DNA of 64,000 bases from Acestrorhynchus altus (Eukaryota > Chordata > Actinopteri > Characiformes > Acestrorhynchidae). Each line of letters starts with the position of its first letter. Position 1 is the stretch's first letter. Under the pieces are notes generated by a model that saw only the letters and a program-made list of their open reading frames with translations, was not told the DNA's origin and ran no database searches. Below are positions 36,086 to 47,640 of this stretch, piece by piece. The stretch spans positions 9,291,540 to 9,355,539 of the forward strand of contig CM067503.1 of assembly GCA_034509495.1 (NCBI GenBank), read 5' to 3'. Made by a program: the position numbers and the translations under genes.

Positions 36086-36371
36086 GGGGGTGAGAATTAG
36101 AAATAGCCCAATTGGGGACAATAATTGAGAAAGACATTGAAGCAAATTAGAAACTGCACCATGATATTTGTGTCCATATAAAGTATATAATGTTTTAAAT
36201 TAAGCTGCAAACTCAGTATTATTTAATGGATGATTTAATGAACCTGAAATGCATGTGATTGTAATGATTAAGGAATGCATTAATGTGTGGAACAAACGTA
36301 GGTTATTAGCTCTGGCTTAGATTAGTTCATGTTTAACCTATGTTTATTTCTTTATTTCAGCTTGTCTGGCT

Positions 36372-36372
<1 letters not shown>
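36086..36372. other. AT-rich spacer
   Basis: No feature is recognised. Confidence 0.5.

Positions 36373-36463
<91 letters not shown>
36373..36463 (+). repeat. (CT)n(CA)n compound microsatellite
   Basis: About 23 CT units switch to about 20 CA units at 36420. Opposite-strand Arg/Glu and Cys/Val strings are artefacts. Confidence 0.98.
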
Positions 36464-36970
36464 CTGTCTCCCTACTAAGATGCAACCTGGCTCTTCTTTA
36501 GGCCCTCCCTGGCCATGGTTCCTCCCCAATGTTTTAATCATGATGCGCCTTGTTTGTAATTATAAACACTGCAGAAACACATATATCAAAGCCATTCGAT
36601 GGAATTCAAGCCTATGGGTATCTTTCTTTTTGCTTTGAAAATGGCCCCCATCAACATCAAACGCAGGCCCTCTTTTGAGGTGTCCATGCTGCTGTGTTTG
36701 CATATACCTTGAAGGCCTCTAGGTTTGAACAGCAAGGTCAACATTTGTTGTTGGTGCACACCGTCAAAAGAGGTCTCTAAGGCCAGAGGAGAAAGGATTA
36801 CAACACTCATCTGCCAGGCCCTGCTTTAAAAGCACAGACATTAAAAATGCACCCCGAACATCAGAAGACTGTAACCTTAAAGCATTAATGGCTTTAAAAG
36901 CTTTTCAAGTAGTAAACCAATCAAAGTGCTTTAAAAGAGTGCTTTGCTTGAAAAACAACCTAAAATTTGT
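36464..36970. promoter_or_regulatory. conserved-element-like island
   Basis: Unique sequence with recurring 'ctttaaaag' words (about 36890-36945) and 'gcattaatggctttaaaagc'. A 74-codon minus-strand frame is present without a domain. Confidence 0.26.
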
Positions 36971-38030
36971 TCTGTTTGCCACACTATACACTTGTATTTA
37001 ATAATGCACATCAGTCGCTTGAAAGCATTATCTAATTGTTTCATCTGAAAATATGTTCTCTGTAGAAATTAAAAACAACAGCCCTGGAATATATTTTCTT
37101 TTATCTGATACTATTGCAATATTAAATTTCTATATTGACTAAGTTGCACATTGTGGGCAGTTGTTCTTCCAGCCAAGCCACAGTGAGCTACACAGTATGC
37201 AAGAACAACCGTTGCATGATACTTGTCTGAATAGATATAACAATAATGGAGGGAAACTCATAACCTCAATATTCTCCATCAATGTGGATTAAGACCCTGC
37301 TATTAATCAAGTGAATACATCCTAGGTCTTGGGTTTTGGAGAAAAAAAAACCCCATAGTTCCTCATTTCAAATTAGATAAACAAATGTACTATGGAAAGC
37401 TTAAATCCATCATCTAATATTGTGATGTTTCATTTTCTTTATATTTATCTATCAATGGACAGACTTAAGTAATATGATTGAGTGCTGCTAAGTACTTCAG
37501 ATTAAGCACTAATCTCCTCCATGCTGTGGGTACAAAAACAGAACCAACTAGAAGAACATTTTACTCCATTTTTTCTTTCATTTGTTTTATACCTGTGGTA
37601 AGAAATGTGTTGAAATATGTAGTTATGGATTAAAGTAATTAGTGGTGGATTTGTTGGAGAAAGCTGGGAATCAGGTAACAGTAATAAAACAGTTCTACAC
37701 AGTACTGATAAAGAGCTCTTTGACTAACAATAGTGAATCCCTTTTAGTGATAATCATTTTTAAACGATTCTATATAGAACAAATGTTCTATATACCTTCC
37801 TGATCAAAACAATAGTTGCACCCAGACGGAATCAGCTGACAAGAATGAGCTTGTTTGGTAGGTTTAGCTTTGTGAGATGTGCAAATGAATCGAGTTTCGT
37901 GCTTGGCCATGGATATGACATTTGTGTGATGTAATGTAATTTGTGTAAGTAAAGCTGTACCTCACTGACCATTGAGCCTCCTTTCCATTCTGATTTGTGT
38001 TGTTGTGTTGGATGCATCCTTTGCAGGTGA
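36971..38030. other. AT-rich spacer
   Basis: No intact feature. 37730-37800 has 'ttctatatagaac' palindromic words typical of small decayed elements. Confidence 0.4.
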
Positions 38031-38700
38031 AATATGCTTGCAGACGAATTGAAACGCAATTCTAGCATTTGGAACAGTGTGTGATGGGTTGAATTGTAGG
38101 CCCCTGGGAAGCAAGATAGTCTTATAGATGTATTGCATGCCATACAGGTGCCAGTACTACCACTTTCACATGTTTTTGGTGGCAGTGGCTAGAAGAAGGC
38201 AAGCACCAGCGGCATTAAGAATCTCGGAAAACTTCACAAACCATGGAGCGGGAGAACTGATGGATTGTCCAACATATACGGAGTGAGCCACAATTGTGGA
38301 CATTCAGCAAACAGTAATGACCTCTATGAGTCTGAAGTCTTGTGCCAGCTCCATTGGCAGACGCCTTCACGACACAGGATTCCATGCACATAGACCGTTA
38401 CCCCGAATGTCCTCAATACCATATCATCATTGCCAAATACTGTTATGGGGTCTCTCAGAATGGCAGTGATGATTCCTGCTTTTGTCTTAGTGGAGCATGT
38501 GCACTATTCCAACAGCCAAACTTCCAGGCCTGTCCCTGATTGAAAATGTGTGGGATGCTGTTGGATGCACAGTCGACACTCCACCATTACAGCAAAATCT
38601 GCAGGAACTGAATGAGAATATTCAAATTGCACGGAACAGAATATTGCAAGACACCATTAGGAGTAGAACAGTATCCTGATAATCCAACATTGCAATTTTT
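38031..38700 (+). pseudogene. Tc1-like transposase relic (C)
   Basis: The + strand retains fragments of a Tc1-family transposase in more than one frame: a DNA-binding-domain piece reading 'ASSIGRRLHDTGFHAHRPL' (about 38347-38403), a core piece around 38440-38470 resembling 'WG-S-NGSDDS', and a C-terminal piece 'LIENVWDAVG' then 'QQNLQELNENIQIA' (38533-38630). Segments between them, including the second catalytic Asp region, are deleted, and stops are frequent. The C-terminal piece matches the relic at 63525-63935, so both belong to one family. Terminal repeats are not clear. Confidence 0.75.
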
Positions 38701-40949
38701 TTACAACCAGGTACTTTACAATAATTTAATCATTGTTACATACTTGAAATAGTTCTAAATACCACTGTGTTTACTAAAGAATCACCGGTACTGTGATTCT
38801 ACTAAAACTATGATTTTACTAAAAAACCCTTAGTAGTGAATGTACTGAATGTGTATTAATCACGTTTTTTTATTTATGGCCTTTAGCAGTCACCCTTATC
38901 CAAACCTTATCCAGAAAATATCCTTGTATATTCATTTAAGGATCATATTTATCAAAATAACCATATCATATTCATATAATGGTCACTATCTGTGTAGGTA
39001 CATCACTCCTTTCAACTTACAGGTCACATTACCCACTGCTTAATCTAAACCTTCATTCAGTATGATATCTCAGGATATCTCAGGACACTTCCCAAATTAT
39101 ATCCCTACATTGCATGAATAAATTAAATGATCTCCTGCTCTCCACTCCAGAGAGAGACTTACATAAAATTGTAAACATTTACTAAATAGAAACTAACTTT
39201 GCAGGTATGCAAGTCAGCAGATACACCTGTGTTTTATGGAAAGGAGTGATAAAACTCAGTCATGGTGTAAAATGTTTTGGTGCAGTGTTTGTTGAGTTGG
39301 TGGCACACATTTTATTTACAATTTATCTGCTGTTTATTTTGGCAAATGATATTGCACCTACATTTTATAAAAAAAAAAAAAATCCCTTGCATGCATCTAG
39401 TAGTTCTCCTAACACTAAAAGTGGGGTCTTTGAACGTGACCTTCATTATTGTTGAAAGCGCATGTAAGCTAAGCATATGCATTTCTTGCTGGCAGAAGTT
39501 TTCATACACATATAAACACACACTGCATCCTGGGTAAACACTCAGAAAGTGAGACACTCTTGATAACCATAAAGGATTTTTTTTGCACTCGAATGAGCAA
39601 AGATCAAAGACGTTCTTGCATTTCCTTAGCACCACATATCCTGGAGCTGTGAAGCGTGAATCTAGAGCCGATCTTTTTGCTCTTACAAGGTATTACTTTA
39701 ATTTTAGTGCTCGGAAAAAGAAGGGCAGAAGGGGAAAAATGAAAATGTAGATATATCTCACACATCTTCCGTGTAACCTTGTTTCCTATCACAATGCACA
39801 GTGTGCCACCTGCTTCTTATTTCCTCTAAAGTCAGTTGTGTATCAAAATGAAAAGCAATTTTCCTTCATTTATAATCCTTAGTAATAGTCAACCATCATT
39901 TTTAATCTTTAGATGCATTTTAAATCCAAGCTGTAATGTCTTAACTCCTTGACAAGGTCAAATATCTTAGCAAATAAAGCTTAAGCTTTGTTTTATATGA
40001 AAGAATTACATGATTAATACCGAAGAATTAATCACGTACTGTTCAGATCCACCAGATTTGGTTCCGATGAGGATTATTCAGATAGTTCCTGGCCTACTTT
40101 TTCACAGCACAGACAAATTGTATGCAGTTTGTTTAGCAAATTCCTGCTAGACACAGTTTTTTAAGTATTTCTGGAATTTCTCTTCAAGATACTGTCAGAG
40201 TAAGTCTTCCGCTTTGAGAATATAGTTTCCTGGGATAGTAACTACACTGATGAGTAGGTATGCACTTGTATACAACATGCACTGCATGGACACCTGGTAA
40301 ATATTCCAAGTATTCTAAATATTCATTATACAACGTGGTACAAAGTTAGTACTCAGAATAAATTAGAGCTGTCACTGTCCTTTACAATGCTGAGCAATAT
40401 AAAGTGGACTGTAATAACTATTGTGTTATTTTTTTGTTCTCTACTTTTGAAATAAGACATTCTGGAGATGTTCAGTCTTGATGCTGTACAGATTTTACAG
40501 GCATTTTAGAAACATCTGTTACATCTAAGATCTTTTAATTTTATGTACATCTTCCAGCGTCCTAATAATTACTTAACATTTTAAAATATGCACAGGATGA
40601 AGCTGAAAGAGTACATACATGCCTTTTTATATTATTCAAAACAGATTCTAAACTTTTTAATGACATTGTGTGTATGCAGTATACGAATACACACACACAT
40701 ATCAATAGCAATGTGCACACTAACTTCTGCTTCTGTATTTATAACATTGTCATCATGCAGGTTCAACCACTGCAGATTAATCCAAAGACAAATCTCAATA
40801 AAAGTCTTGTAACCAATTATCTGATATATTTACAGTATAATTATATTCACATTTATGTATAATTAACACAATAACTGACACAATGACACAATATTTGCTT
40901 CTGTAAATGGCATTAGTAGGTTGTAAGTGAACCAATCAAGATGTGAATT
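38701..40949. other. long AT-rich spacer
   Basis: More than 2 kb of AT-rich DNA with poly-A/T runs (39369-39381, 39578-39585). Overlapping short frames at 39207-39635 on both strands lack domains. No repeat family is named. Confidence 0.45.
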
Positions 40950-41431
40950 GTAAATTGCTGCTTTCCCTTCATTGGCTCCCTGTAGCTGCCCGCATCAGAT
41001 TCAAAACCTTGATGCTGACCCACAAAGCCAAAAATGGACCTGCCCCTCAATACACGATGGCAATGGTCAAAACTCGAGCTGTACCAAGAGCCCTTCGAGC
41101 TTCAAGTACAGCTCGGCTTGACCCACCGTCCCTCAAAACACAAGGAAAACATGCATCCAGACTCTTTTCTGTTCTGGCACCAAAATGGTGGAACGAACTT
41201 CCCCTGGGAGTCTGAACAGCTGAGTCCCTCACTGTCTTCAAACGCAGACTCATCAGTTTCAGGAGTATTTAACTCCATAAAGACTTTTGTTTCAACAGGA
41301 TCTAAGCATGAGGAATCTCTAGATTCTAGTCTGGTCTTCTAGCTAAGGATGTTCTGAGTGAACAGCAAAGCACTTTTGTAAGTCGCTCTGGAGAAGGGCG
41401 TCTGCTAAATGCCGCAAATGTAAATATAAAC
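40950..41431 (+). mobile_element. 5'-truncated L2/CR1-type LINE, 3' end
   Basis: The + strand encodes the C-terminal part of a non-LTR reverse transcriptase: 'LLSLHWLPVAARIRFKTL', then 'AKNGPAPQY', then 'RLFSVLAPKWWNELPLGV', ending at a TGA at 41213-41215. Downstream is the characteristic fish L2-type 3' end, 'gtaagtcgctctggag' followed by 'gcgtctgctaaatgcc' and short 'aaatgtaaat' units. Only the last ~480 bases are present, as expected from incomplete reverse transcription. Function was reverse transcription and insertion; this copy is dead. Confidence 0.9.
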
Positions 41432-42316
41432 TAGATTAAATTTAAGGTTGCTAAAAAATACTGCATTGAAGTGTAGGAATTACAGACATCTTACCTAGTC
41501 CCTCCATTTTTACAGATTCAGTAAAAATGAGTAAAAAGTCCAAGATTCCATAATTATAAGAAATATTTTTAATACTTGGATGAAAATCTTTCATAGACAG
41601 TAACTGAAGTCATGGTAACCTATGGACAGGAGTAGCTTTGCCAGGCCTTCGCTGCACTGTAAAAGGATTTTACTTCTGTCCTCAGAAAGTGAGAAATGCT
41701 CAATTGGATTGCTTTTGCAATATGTTTGAGTCATTTTTCATCTTTACTGTGAAGCCCAGTCCTGTCGGTTTTTCAACCTTTGACTGAATATGCGTGGAAA
41801 GTGTGTTTGTATTAACTATTGAATTAATTCTGCTACTTCTAACAACAGTCACATCATCAGTGGACACCAGTGATCCAGTTCCAGTGCAAAACATACATGC
41901 TTGTGATTTTACAGTGGCTTCAGCATGCTTGACAGATTATGGGGGTTGACTCGTTAATTTAAGTTTCGTTCATCCAGTGAATCTTGTTATGGAGCCGAGT
42001 TGCAAGGCATTTACATGTTTTCTATCAGTCCAATCTGGCCCTTTTGTTTTTGAGTGTTACTAGTGATTCTCATCTTAATATTTACTTTCATGAAGGCATC
42101 TCTTGATTGTAGGCTTTGATAATGATATGACTACACCTCATTGAGAGTTTTTGTAACTTGACTGGAGAAGAAAAGAATAATTTACTTCAGATATACAGGT
42201 TTTTTTTAACTGCTGAACTTACTAGTATATCTCAATTTTTTTAAAGAATGCCCTAAATTGTTAATTTGTCTGTCCACTGTCTCTCTGATAAGTTTGTCTT
42301 GGCTTTCCAGCCTAGC
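41432..42316. other. AT-rich spacer
   Basis: No feature is recognised. Confidence 0.5.
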
Positions 42317-42744
42317 GCCCCAGTCACACTTGGTTTTTACATTTTGTGTTTGTGAGTGGAGCCGAAAATCAGTAGTGTAAACAGTCTTCAGTTTTGGTTC
42401 AGCAGTTAATAGTCCTAAAAAAAAAAACAGAAGAGAAGACAGTTACCATCTAATCCAAACTCCTGACTGTACGCCAGGTCTCCTCTCGCTTGTTTTTTTA
42501 TTTTGTAATTTGCACAAAACGAGTTGCATAGTGTCTCCTGTTTTGAAACCCCAATAATCAATCCATGTCACAGACAAAGTAGAGACATGTCACACAGCCA
42601 GAGCAGAGGCACTGTTACTTAGGCAAAGTTTTTCACCAACCGCAAAGTTGGATGTGTGAAATTCACCTGTTGCAGTGAATCTCATTAAAATGCATGGAAA
42701 TTTGCATATGCAAATTTGAGGACAAAACCCAGTATGACTGGGGC
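42317..42744. mobile_element. PIF/Harbinger-like MITE
   Basis: The left end is 'gcgccccagtcacacttgg'. The right end in reverse complement is 'gccccagtcatactggg', giving inverted termini of about 17 bases with few mismatches. The flanking trinucleotides are CTA (left) and TTA (right), close to the TWA duplications of PIF/Harbinger. The interior has no transposase frame. 'Gccccagtcacact' termini are familiar from fish MITEs; superfamily assignment is inference from the flank length. Confidence 0.6.
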
Positions 42745-43173
42745 TTAATGGCCTCCTTCATGCGCTTCATCACCTCTATGGAGCACAAAATGAGAGCTCT
42801 CTTGAATGGACACTACATGCAAATAGGACACTTGGAATCAGTTCCAGATGTGATGATGAGAGATTTGACCATATATGGCAATGAAACTGCTTATTAGTAT
42901 TTATATAATTACTTTTGAACCAGTGAAAATGTAAAGACTGTGGACAATGTTTGTAATTCCTGAGCAGTTCATGCACTGTTTTGTTAAGCCCCTTGAATTA
43001 AAGCTGAAAGTCTTCACTTTAGTTGAATTCTAATTAAGTAATTTCAGATTAATTATGGGGATGCACGGAGGTGCATATGAAGATGGTAGACTTTTTTTTA
43101 CATATAGGCTTCTTCTTGGCAGTTTTTCTTCTGCTGTTTCTCTCCTTCTTACCCTTCCTCTCTGTAATTTCAG
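42745..43173. other. spacer leading to a strong pyrimidine tract
   Basis: Unique DNA. The last 60 bases become a long pyrimidine tract ending 'ctctctgtaatttcag' at 43173, which would be an excellent splice acceptor. Confidence 0.4.
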
Positions 43174-43253
43174 TGAAGTAGAGACAGCCGTGCTGCTGTG
43201 GACAGTGTGTTGCTCACCAAAGCCTCCAGAGACCCGACTGGACTCCTCTGCAG
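43174..43253 (+). other. weak exon candidate (coding or noncoding)
   Basis: An extended pyrimidine tract and 'tttcag' precede 43174. Donor-like GTs follow at 43254 ('ctctgcag|gtatga') and 43263 ('gacag|gtagga'). Only one frame is open, entering at codon position 3 and reading EVETAVLLWTVCCSPKP and then PETRLDSSAG. Entry phase 2 does not join directly to the phase-0 exit of the 4302-4405 candidate, so another exon would have to lie between, or this belongs to a different or noncoding transcript. No domain is recognised. Confidence 0.25.
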
Positions 43254-44181
43254 GTATGACAGGTAGGAGAAGCTACCAAACAACTCGCATCCAGACAAGT
43301 AGAGAGCTGCTCTGCACAATGTGTCCTCTTTTCTCTGCTTCTTTTCTCTCGCACTGTGACTAGATAATCATTTCACACCTTACTTTTCCATATTTATGAT
43401 TGCCCATGAGGACATATTTTATTTATGTTGACTTCTTTCATAAACTGGACAGCAGTTTCTTTTCTCCCCTCGTGTGTCAAAACAAACTCTGATTTATAAT
43501 TTATGTGATTTATGATGTATTTGAGTACTAAGCTATCGAAAAAGTCTCAGCAGAGAACTTTGGACAAAGTCAAAAAATTGTGCCTTTTTGTGTGACTGGC
43601 TAAATTCAAAGTGTGTCGTGGTTTATTAATGTGTGTAATTGATGGTTTATCTGTGTTTCTAACCAGTGTTGTCCCAATGCCATAATAGGTATTGAATGTG
43701 TTGTTGTTGTGTTTTGTTTAGTTTTTTTTGGAGGGGGGTGGAGTTCATTTGAATGTTATGTAAAAAGTGTGTGTAGTTAGTACAGTGGTTAGTCAGTGGA
43801 TGCAGTACTATCATAAAATTTAAATAGAATCAAATAGAAATTTATAGTGCTGTGTGATGAGAGTATATCTATTTTAATATGTATTGAAACCAAAAGCTAC
43901 CAAATAGAATGAATGAGTCCAGAATGTCATAAATTATTTACTAAAAACTAAATAATTTGACTTCAGTACTAATTTGCACCAGATATTACATAAATATTTT
44001 GACTATTTTTTGTGATAACACAGATTCAACATTCAACACAGGTCAACATTGGACTAAATGGATTGGATTCGGGGCAAAAGTATGGATACTTTTGGAGAAA
44101 CAACAGACATCTGTATTTTTGGCTGTGATTTTTGGAGATGAGGTATATTTTGAAACAAAAAAATACCAATTTGTAAAATAG
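43254..44181. other. AT-rich spacer
   Basis: No feature is recognised besides a G-rich patch at 43729-43741. Confidence 0.45.
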
Positions 44182-44290
44182 AGCTGCAACAAATGACTAT
44201 TTTGATACTTGAATAATCTATTGATTATTTAAACAAATTTTAATTGATATGGATTATAAATCGGTCAGTTACCAAATAGCACTTATAAAT
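44182..44290. mobile_element. hAT-like terminal fragment
   Basis: 'agagctgcaacaaatgac' followed by 'aataatctattgattattt' and 'ttataaatcggtcag' resembles the 'agggctgcaactaacgattat' terminus of a fish hAT group (compare 7777). The opposite end was not found, so this is a fragment. Confidence 0.45.
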
Positions 44291-44990
44291 CCTTTACATT
44301 TTTTAAAAGCTTTAGCTTTTAGCTTTTAACTTTTTAAAATTTAACTTGAGGTTGTAAACTTGGTTTCTAATAAAAGAAATAAAACATAAATGCTGAATTC
44401 AGAAATTCAGAGTTTCAAAATTCTTTTCTGTTAAGGTGACTTTACCTTTTCGTTTTTCTAAAATATCTCTGCTCTTTATTCACACACCAGAGTAATAGCA
44501 CTGCTGATGTATGGATTTATTGTCCTATTGATTTGTAATGGGCTTAATACAGGTTTGAATTCATAATGAACTAATTCGTTAATTAATTAATTATATTAAT
44601 GATCTATATATCTTTATGTTGGCGGTAGTAGTTGTGTTGCACAAAGCTTTTCAGGACCATTATTGTTCTGGAGCTAAAACTGTTGTCATCCCCACCATTA
44701 AAAGATAAGCGTGCATTTTTATGTTTGCATATGATTGACCATTTTCTGCTGCTGTTAGTACACTCTGTATGTCAAAATCTTTGAACCATGACACTGGTAA
44801 ATGCAATTCATCTAACTTTCATGTGAAAAGCCCTAGTATTTTTCCTTACATGGTGGGTGTTATCTTGCTGAGATAGAGTCAAATTGACTTTGATGCCTGC
44901 TTTGATCATGGATATTACACAATGCAAATATTCTGCTAAAACTATCTATTTGGCATAATTGCAGCTGTTTAAAAATGCATTGGGTTCAGT
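44291..44990. other. AT-rich spacer
   Basis: May include the eroded interior of the hAT-like fragment. An 'attaattaattatattaatg' palindromic patch lies at about 44580. No gene is seen. Confidence 0.4.
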
Positions 44991-45689
44991 GGAATTGGCC
45001 ATCATTTTGAGATCCGTCCCATCTCATCTGGTGTTAAAACATATCAGCAAGTGACATTTCTGGACTCCATTAAAAGGACCCATGATTACTTTAAGGAGAA
45101 AAAACACCTCCAGTTCAGATATTTGCATTTGATTGTGTAGATGAGCTGAAAATGTGGGTGCTCGAGTGCTCGGTCGGAAAGTGCCTCGATGTGTTATTTT
45201 GAATAGAATGATTATTCGTGGTAGTGCATTATACCCTCAACAGATCTGCATATTGTTGGTCTGACAAAAGGGCTACTGCGCCACCGGAGAGCTCTACAAA
45301 TTTGATTACTGCACATTTAGCACAGAACTGTAAAACATGACTTTAAATGAGATGAAATTGGACTTCAAACACAGGTACAGAAATGCAAAGGCTGACCTAA
45401 TGATGATGACGGTGAAGGACAGTGACGACTTTGCTCTTTGAGGCAGGAAAAAGGAAGGGGTGGGAGTGGTCCTGTTTAAATGGAACTGTACTTATCTCCA
45501 TTCCAATCAAGGTCCTCTGACATATCCAGCTCTCAGACAATGGGGCCAAAACATTTCCTCTGATTGACTCATTATTTGGGGGCCTGGCACAGTGTTCCGC
45601 TTTGACGTTCCACATCGAGTACGCCATATCTGCAGCACTCAATCATGGAAGTAGGGCAATTGATGTGAATCTTAGCATCTGCCAATCAA
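44991..45689. promoter_or_regulatory. conserved-element-like island
   Basis: Unique, moderately GC-rich DNA with CpG-bearing words ('gctcgagtgctcggtcgg', 'actgcgccaccggagag') and TAAT cores. An 81-codon minus-strand frame at its right end has no domain. Confidence 0.33.
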
Positions 45690-45889
45690 GCAACTCTAAT
45701 GAGTTAAACTTGCTGACTGTTTGTCAGTTGGGGGTCCCTGGTGAACTGTAGGAAATTACTACTTTACAGGGCTTTTTCTCAGGAGAGATTAGCTTTGGTC
45801 AGTCAAAGGAATTGCTCCCTGATCACTGTTCATCGGAGCAATAATATCATATTCCGCCATGTGATCCCGTGACAGATACGATCACGTAA
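45690..45889. other. unique spacer before the tandem duplication
   Basis: No repeat signature. It may belong to the same regulatory-looking domain. Confidence 0.35.
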
Positions 45890-46240
45890 ATTGTTCAAGA
45901 CATTCGATGGAGGGATAATTGTGGATTTCATGAACACTGCCCGTGCTATCAATACATTTCTTGTTGCGTTAATGTAATGTAATTGGATCAATGTCTTGAG
46001 CTTTATAATATGAGACAAACCCATTGAATTTTGGCCAGTGGTTGCCTTTGCTTTTAAATGATGCATTGTATAAATATAGATTCTGGTGTAGTGTTCGGTC
46101 TGAAATGTGCCTCCTTTTTATTTGAGTATATCAAACACAGTGTGTTCAGTTATGAGGGGTAATATATTTGTGGCCTCATAGTTTCTGTATGATTTACATT
46201 TGTGTTGCCAAGGCTTTATGTCTTGGATGGTATTGTGAAT
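45890..46240 (+). repeat. tandem duplication, copy 1
   Basis: About 350 bases that match the next ~350 in order. Shared landmarks: 'caagacattcgatggagg', 'tgctatcaatacattt', 'gtaattggatcaatg', 'gagacaaac', 'cattgaattttggc', 'aaatgtgcctcc' and 'ggcctcata'. No transposon termini are visible and no frame is conserved between copies. Confidence 0.85.
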
Positions 46241-46590
46241 CACTCAAGACGTTCTGTGGAGGAATAATTGCAGAATTCATGATCCCTGCCCACTGCTATC
46301 AATATGTTCTTTTGGTTTCATTAATATAATGCAATTGGATCAATGGCTTGATCTTCATAACAAGAGACAAACTGAAACAAAAGCATTGAATTTTGGCTCA
46401 GTCTTTGCTTAAATGTTACATTATATGAACACAGATTGCCTCGAGTAATTAAATGTGCCTCCTTATTGCACAAGCACACACCAAAACAAGTGTACAGTGC
46501 ATTCATTTGATTACAAGAGCTAATATAATTGAGGCCTCATACTTTTCATATGATTTAAATTAGTGTCGGCCAGGATGGCATTGTGGTATA
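46241..46590 (+). repeat. tandem duplication, copy 2
   Basis: Head-to-tail partner of copy 1 with the same landmarks in the same order: 'caagacgttctgtggagg', 'tgctatcaatatgtt', 'gcaattggatcaatgg', 'gagacaaac', 'cattgaattttggc', 'aaatgtgcctcc' and 'ggcctcata'. Divergence is substantial, with several small indels, so the duplication is old. Both copies could be a duplicated regulatory element or a diverged satellite dimer. Confidence 0.85.
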
Positions 46591-47400
46591 TTCTCAATAG
46601 CGCCTCTAAATGAATGTCAACTTGTTTTACCTTGGCTGCAGCCGATCGATACTTCATTAGGCCGAATTGTCTTGTGTCCATGCAACCTTGAAGCTGTGGC
46701 TTAATTACCTCCAGTATTATGCAGGGGGCTGTGTGTGCACCATGAGCTCAGCTGCGTCCCTATCCAACAAAGCCCCTCGACGGCCTAAAGGTTGGGGTTT
46801 GGGGAGGGTTGGGGGAGTTTGAGGGGGCCTGGGGGAGGAGGAGGAGGCCATGAGGGGAAGCCCACTACAAAAAAAAGTCACCCTGGCCAGTTTATTCATT
46901 CCAAATGGAGGCCCACAATGAGGAGAGATGAACATTTCTGAAATGTCACCAAGCTCAGGGCTTTGATGCTCCGTCTGTGTGTGTATTGTGCAGAGTGCAA
47001 ATCTAATTCCACCTCCGTTCAGCAAAAGGTTTTGCCTGTGCTGATCAAGAAAAGGAGAGAAAGGAAGGGAGGAGGGGAAAAAAAAAATCATAGATAAATT
47101 CAAAATGTGTCCAAAAATAATTTCCATCCCACATACATATAGATCCCATTTGGCAAATTCGGATAATTTGGAATTAATGACTATCAAGGTAACATTTGTC
47201 TATGAGCGAGGGGGTTGGGAGAGGGGGTTGCAGGGAGTGCAGTCAAATGGCAATCATGACAAATGACATCTCCTGTCTGAGAGCCACTTCTCCTCACTGG
47301 ACTGATTTGTCATCTTCACTTTTGACATTTTTCATCCCAGTATCAAATCACAATGACAGTCTGATATTTTCTAATTCTCTCTAGCCAAGAGCACACCAAA
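46591..47400. promoter_or_regulatory. conserved-element-like GC-rich island
   Basis: Unique, G-rich DNA. The longest frame in the window (minus strand, 47187-46717, 156 codons) lies here. Its C-terminal half is Pro/Ser/Arg-rich because the + strand is a G-rich tract at 46790-46860, its N-terminal half has no domain, and no start or splice context supports it. I read the region as regulatory or structural DNA. Confidence 0.28.
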
Positions 47401-47640
47401 AATAATGCCTTATATATAAATGCCTGGCTCCTAGCTTAAGCCCCCCCAACTAAGATCATATGTTTTCCTTTCTAAAGTATGATCTGCATTCATGTGCTTA
47501 AGAATTTACTCCAAATAATTTACATTCCTTAAAAAAAAGGTCTTTAAATTGCATAGTATTATCAATACTAGTAAAAAAACCTCTTGTTTTTAAATGCTTT
47601 CTGATTTATAGAGCATTTTACGTGTATGGTCACTACAAGA
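47401..47640. other. AT-rich spacer
   Basis: No feature is recognised. Confidence 0.5.

Noticed and set aside
46717..47187. Longest frame in the window (156 codons, minus strand)
   Set aside because: The Pro/Ser-rich half reflects a G-rich tract on the + strand and the other half has no domain. A frame of this length is plausible by chance in a GC-rich patch.
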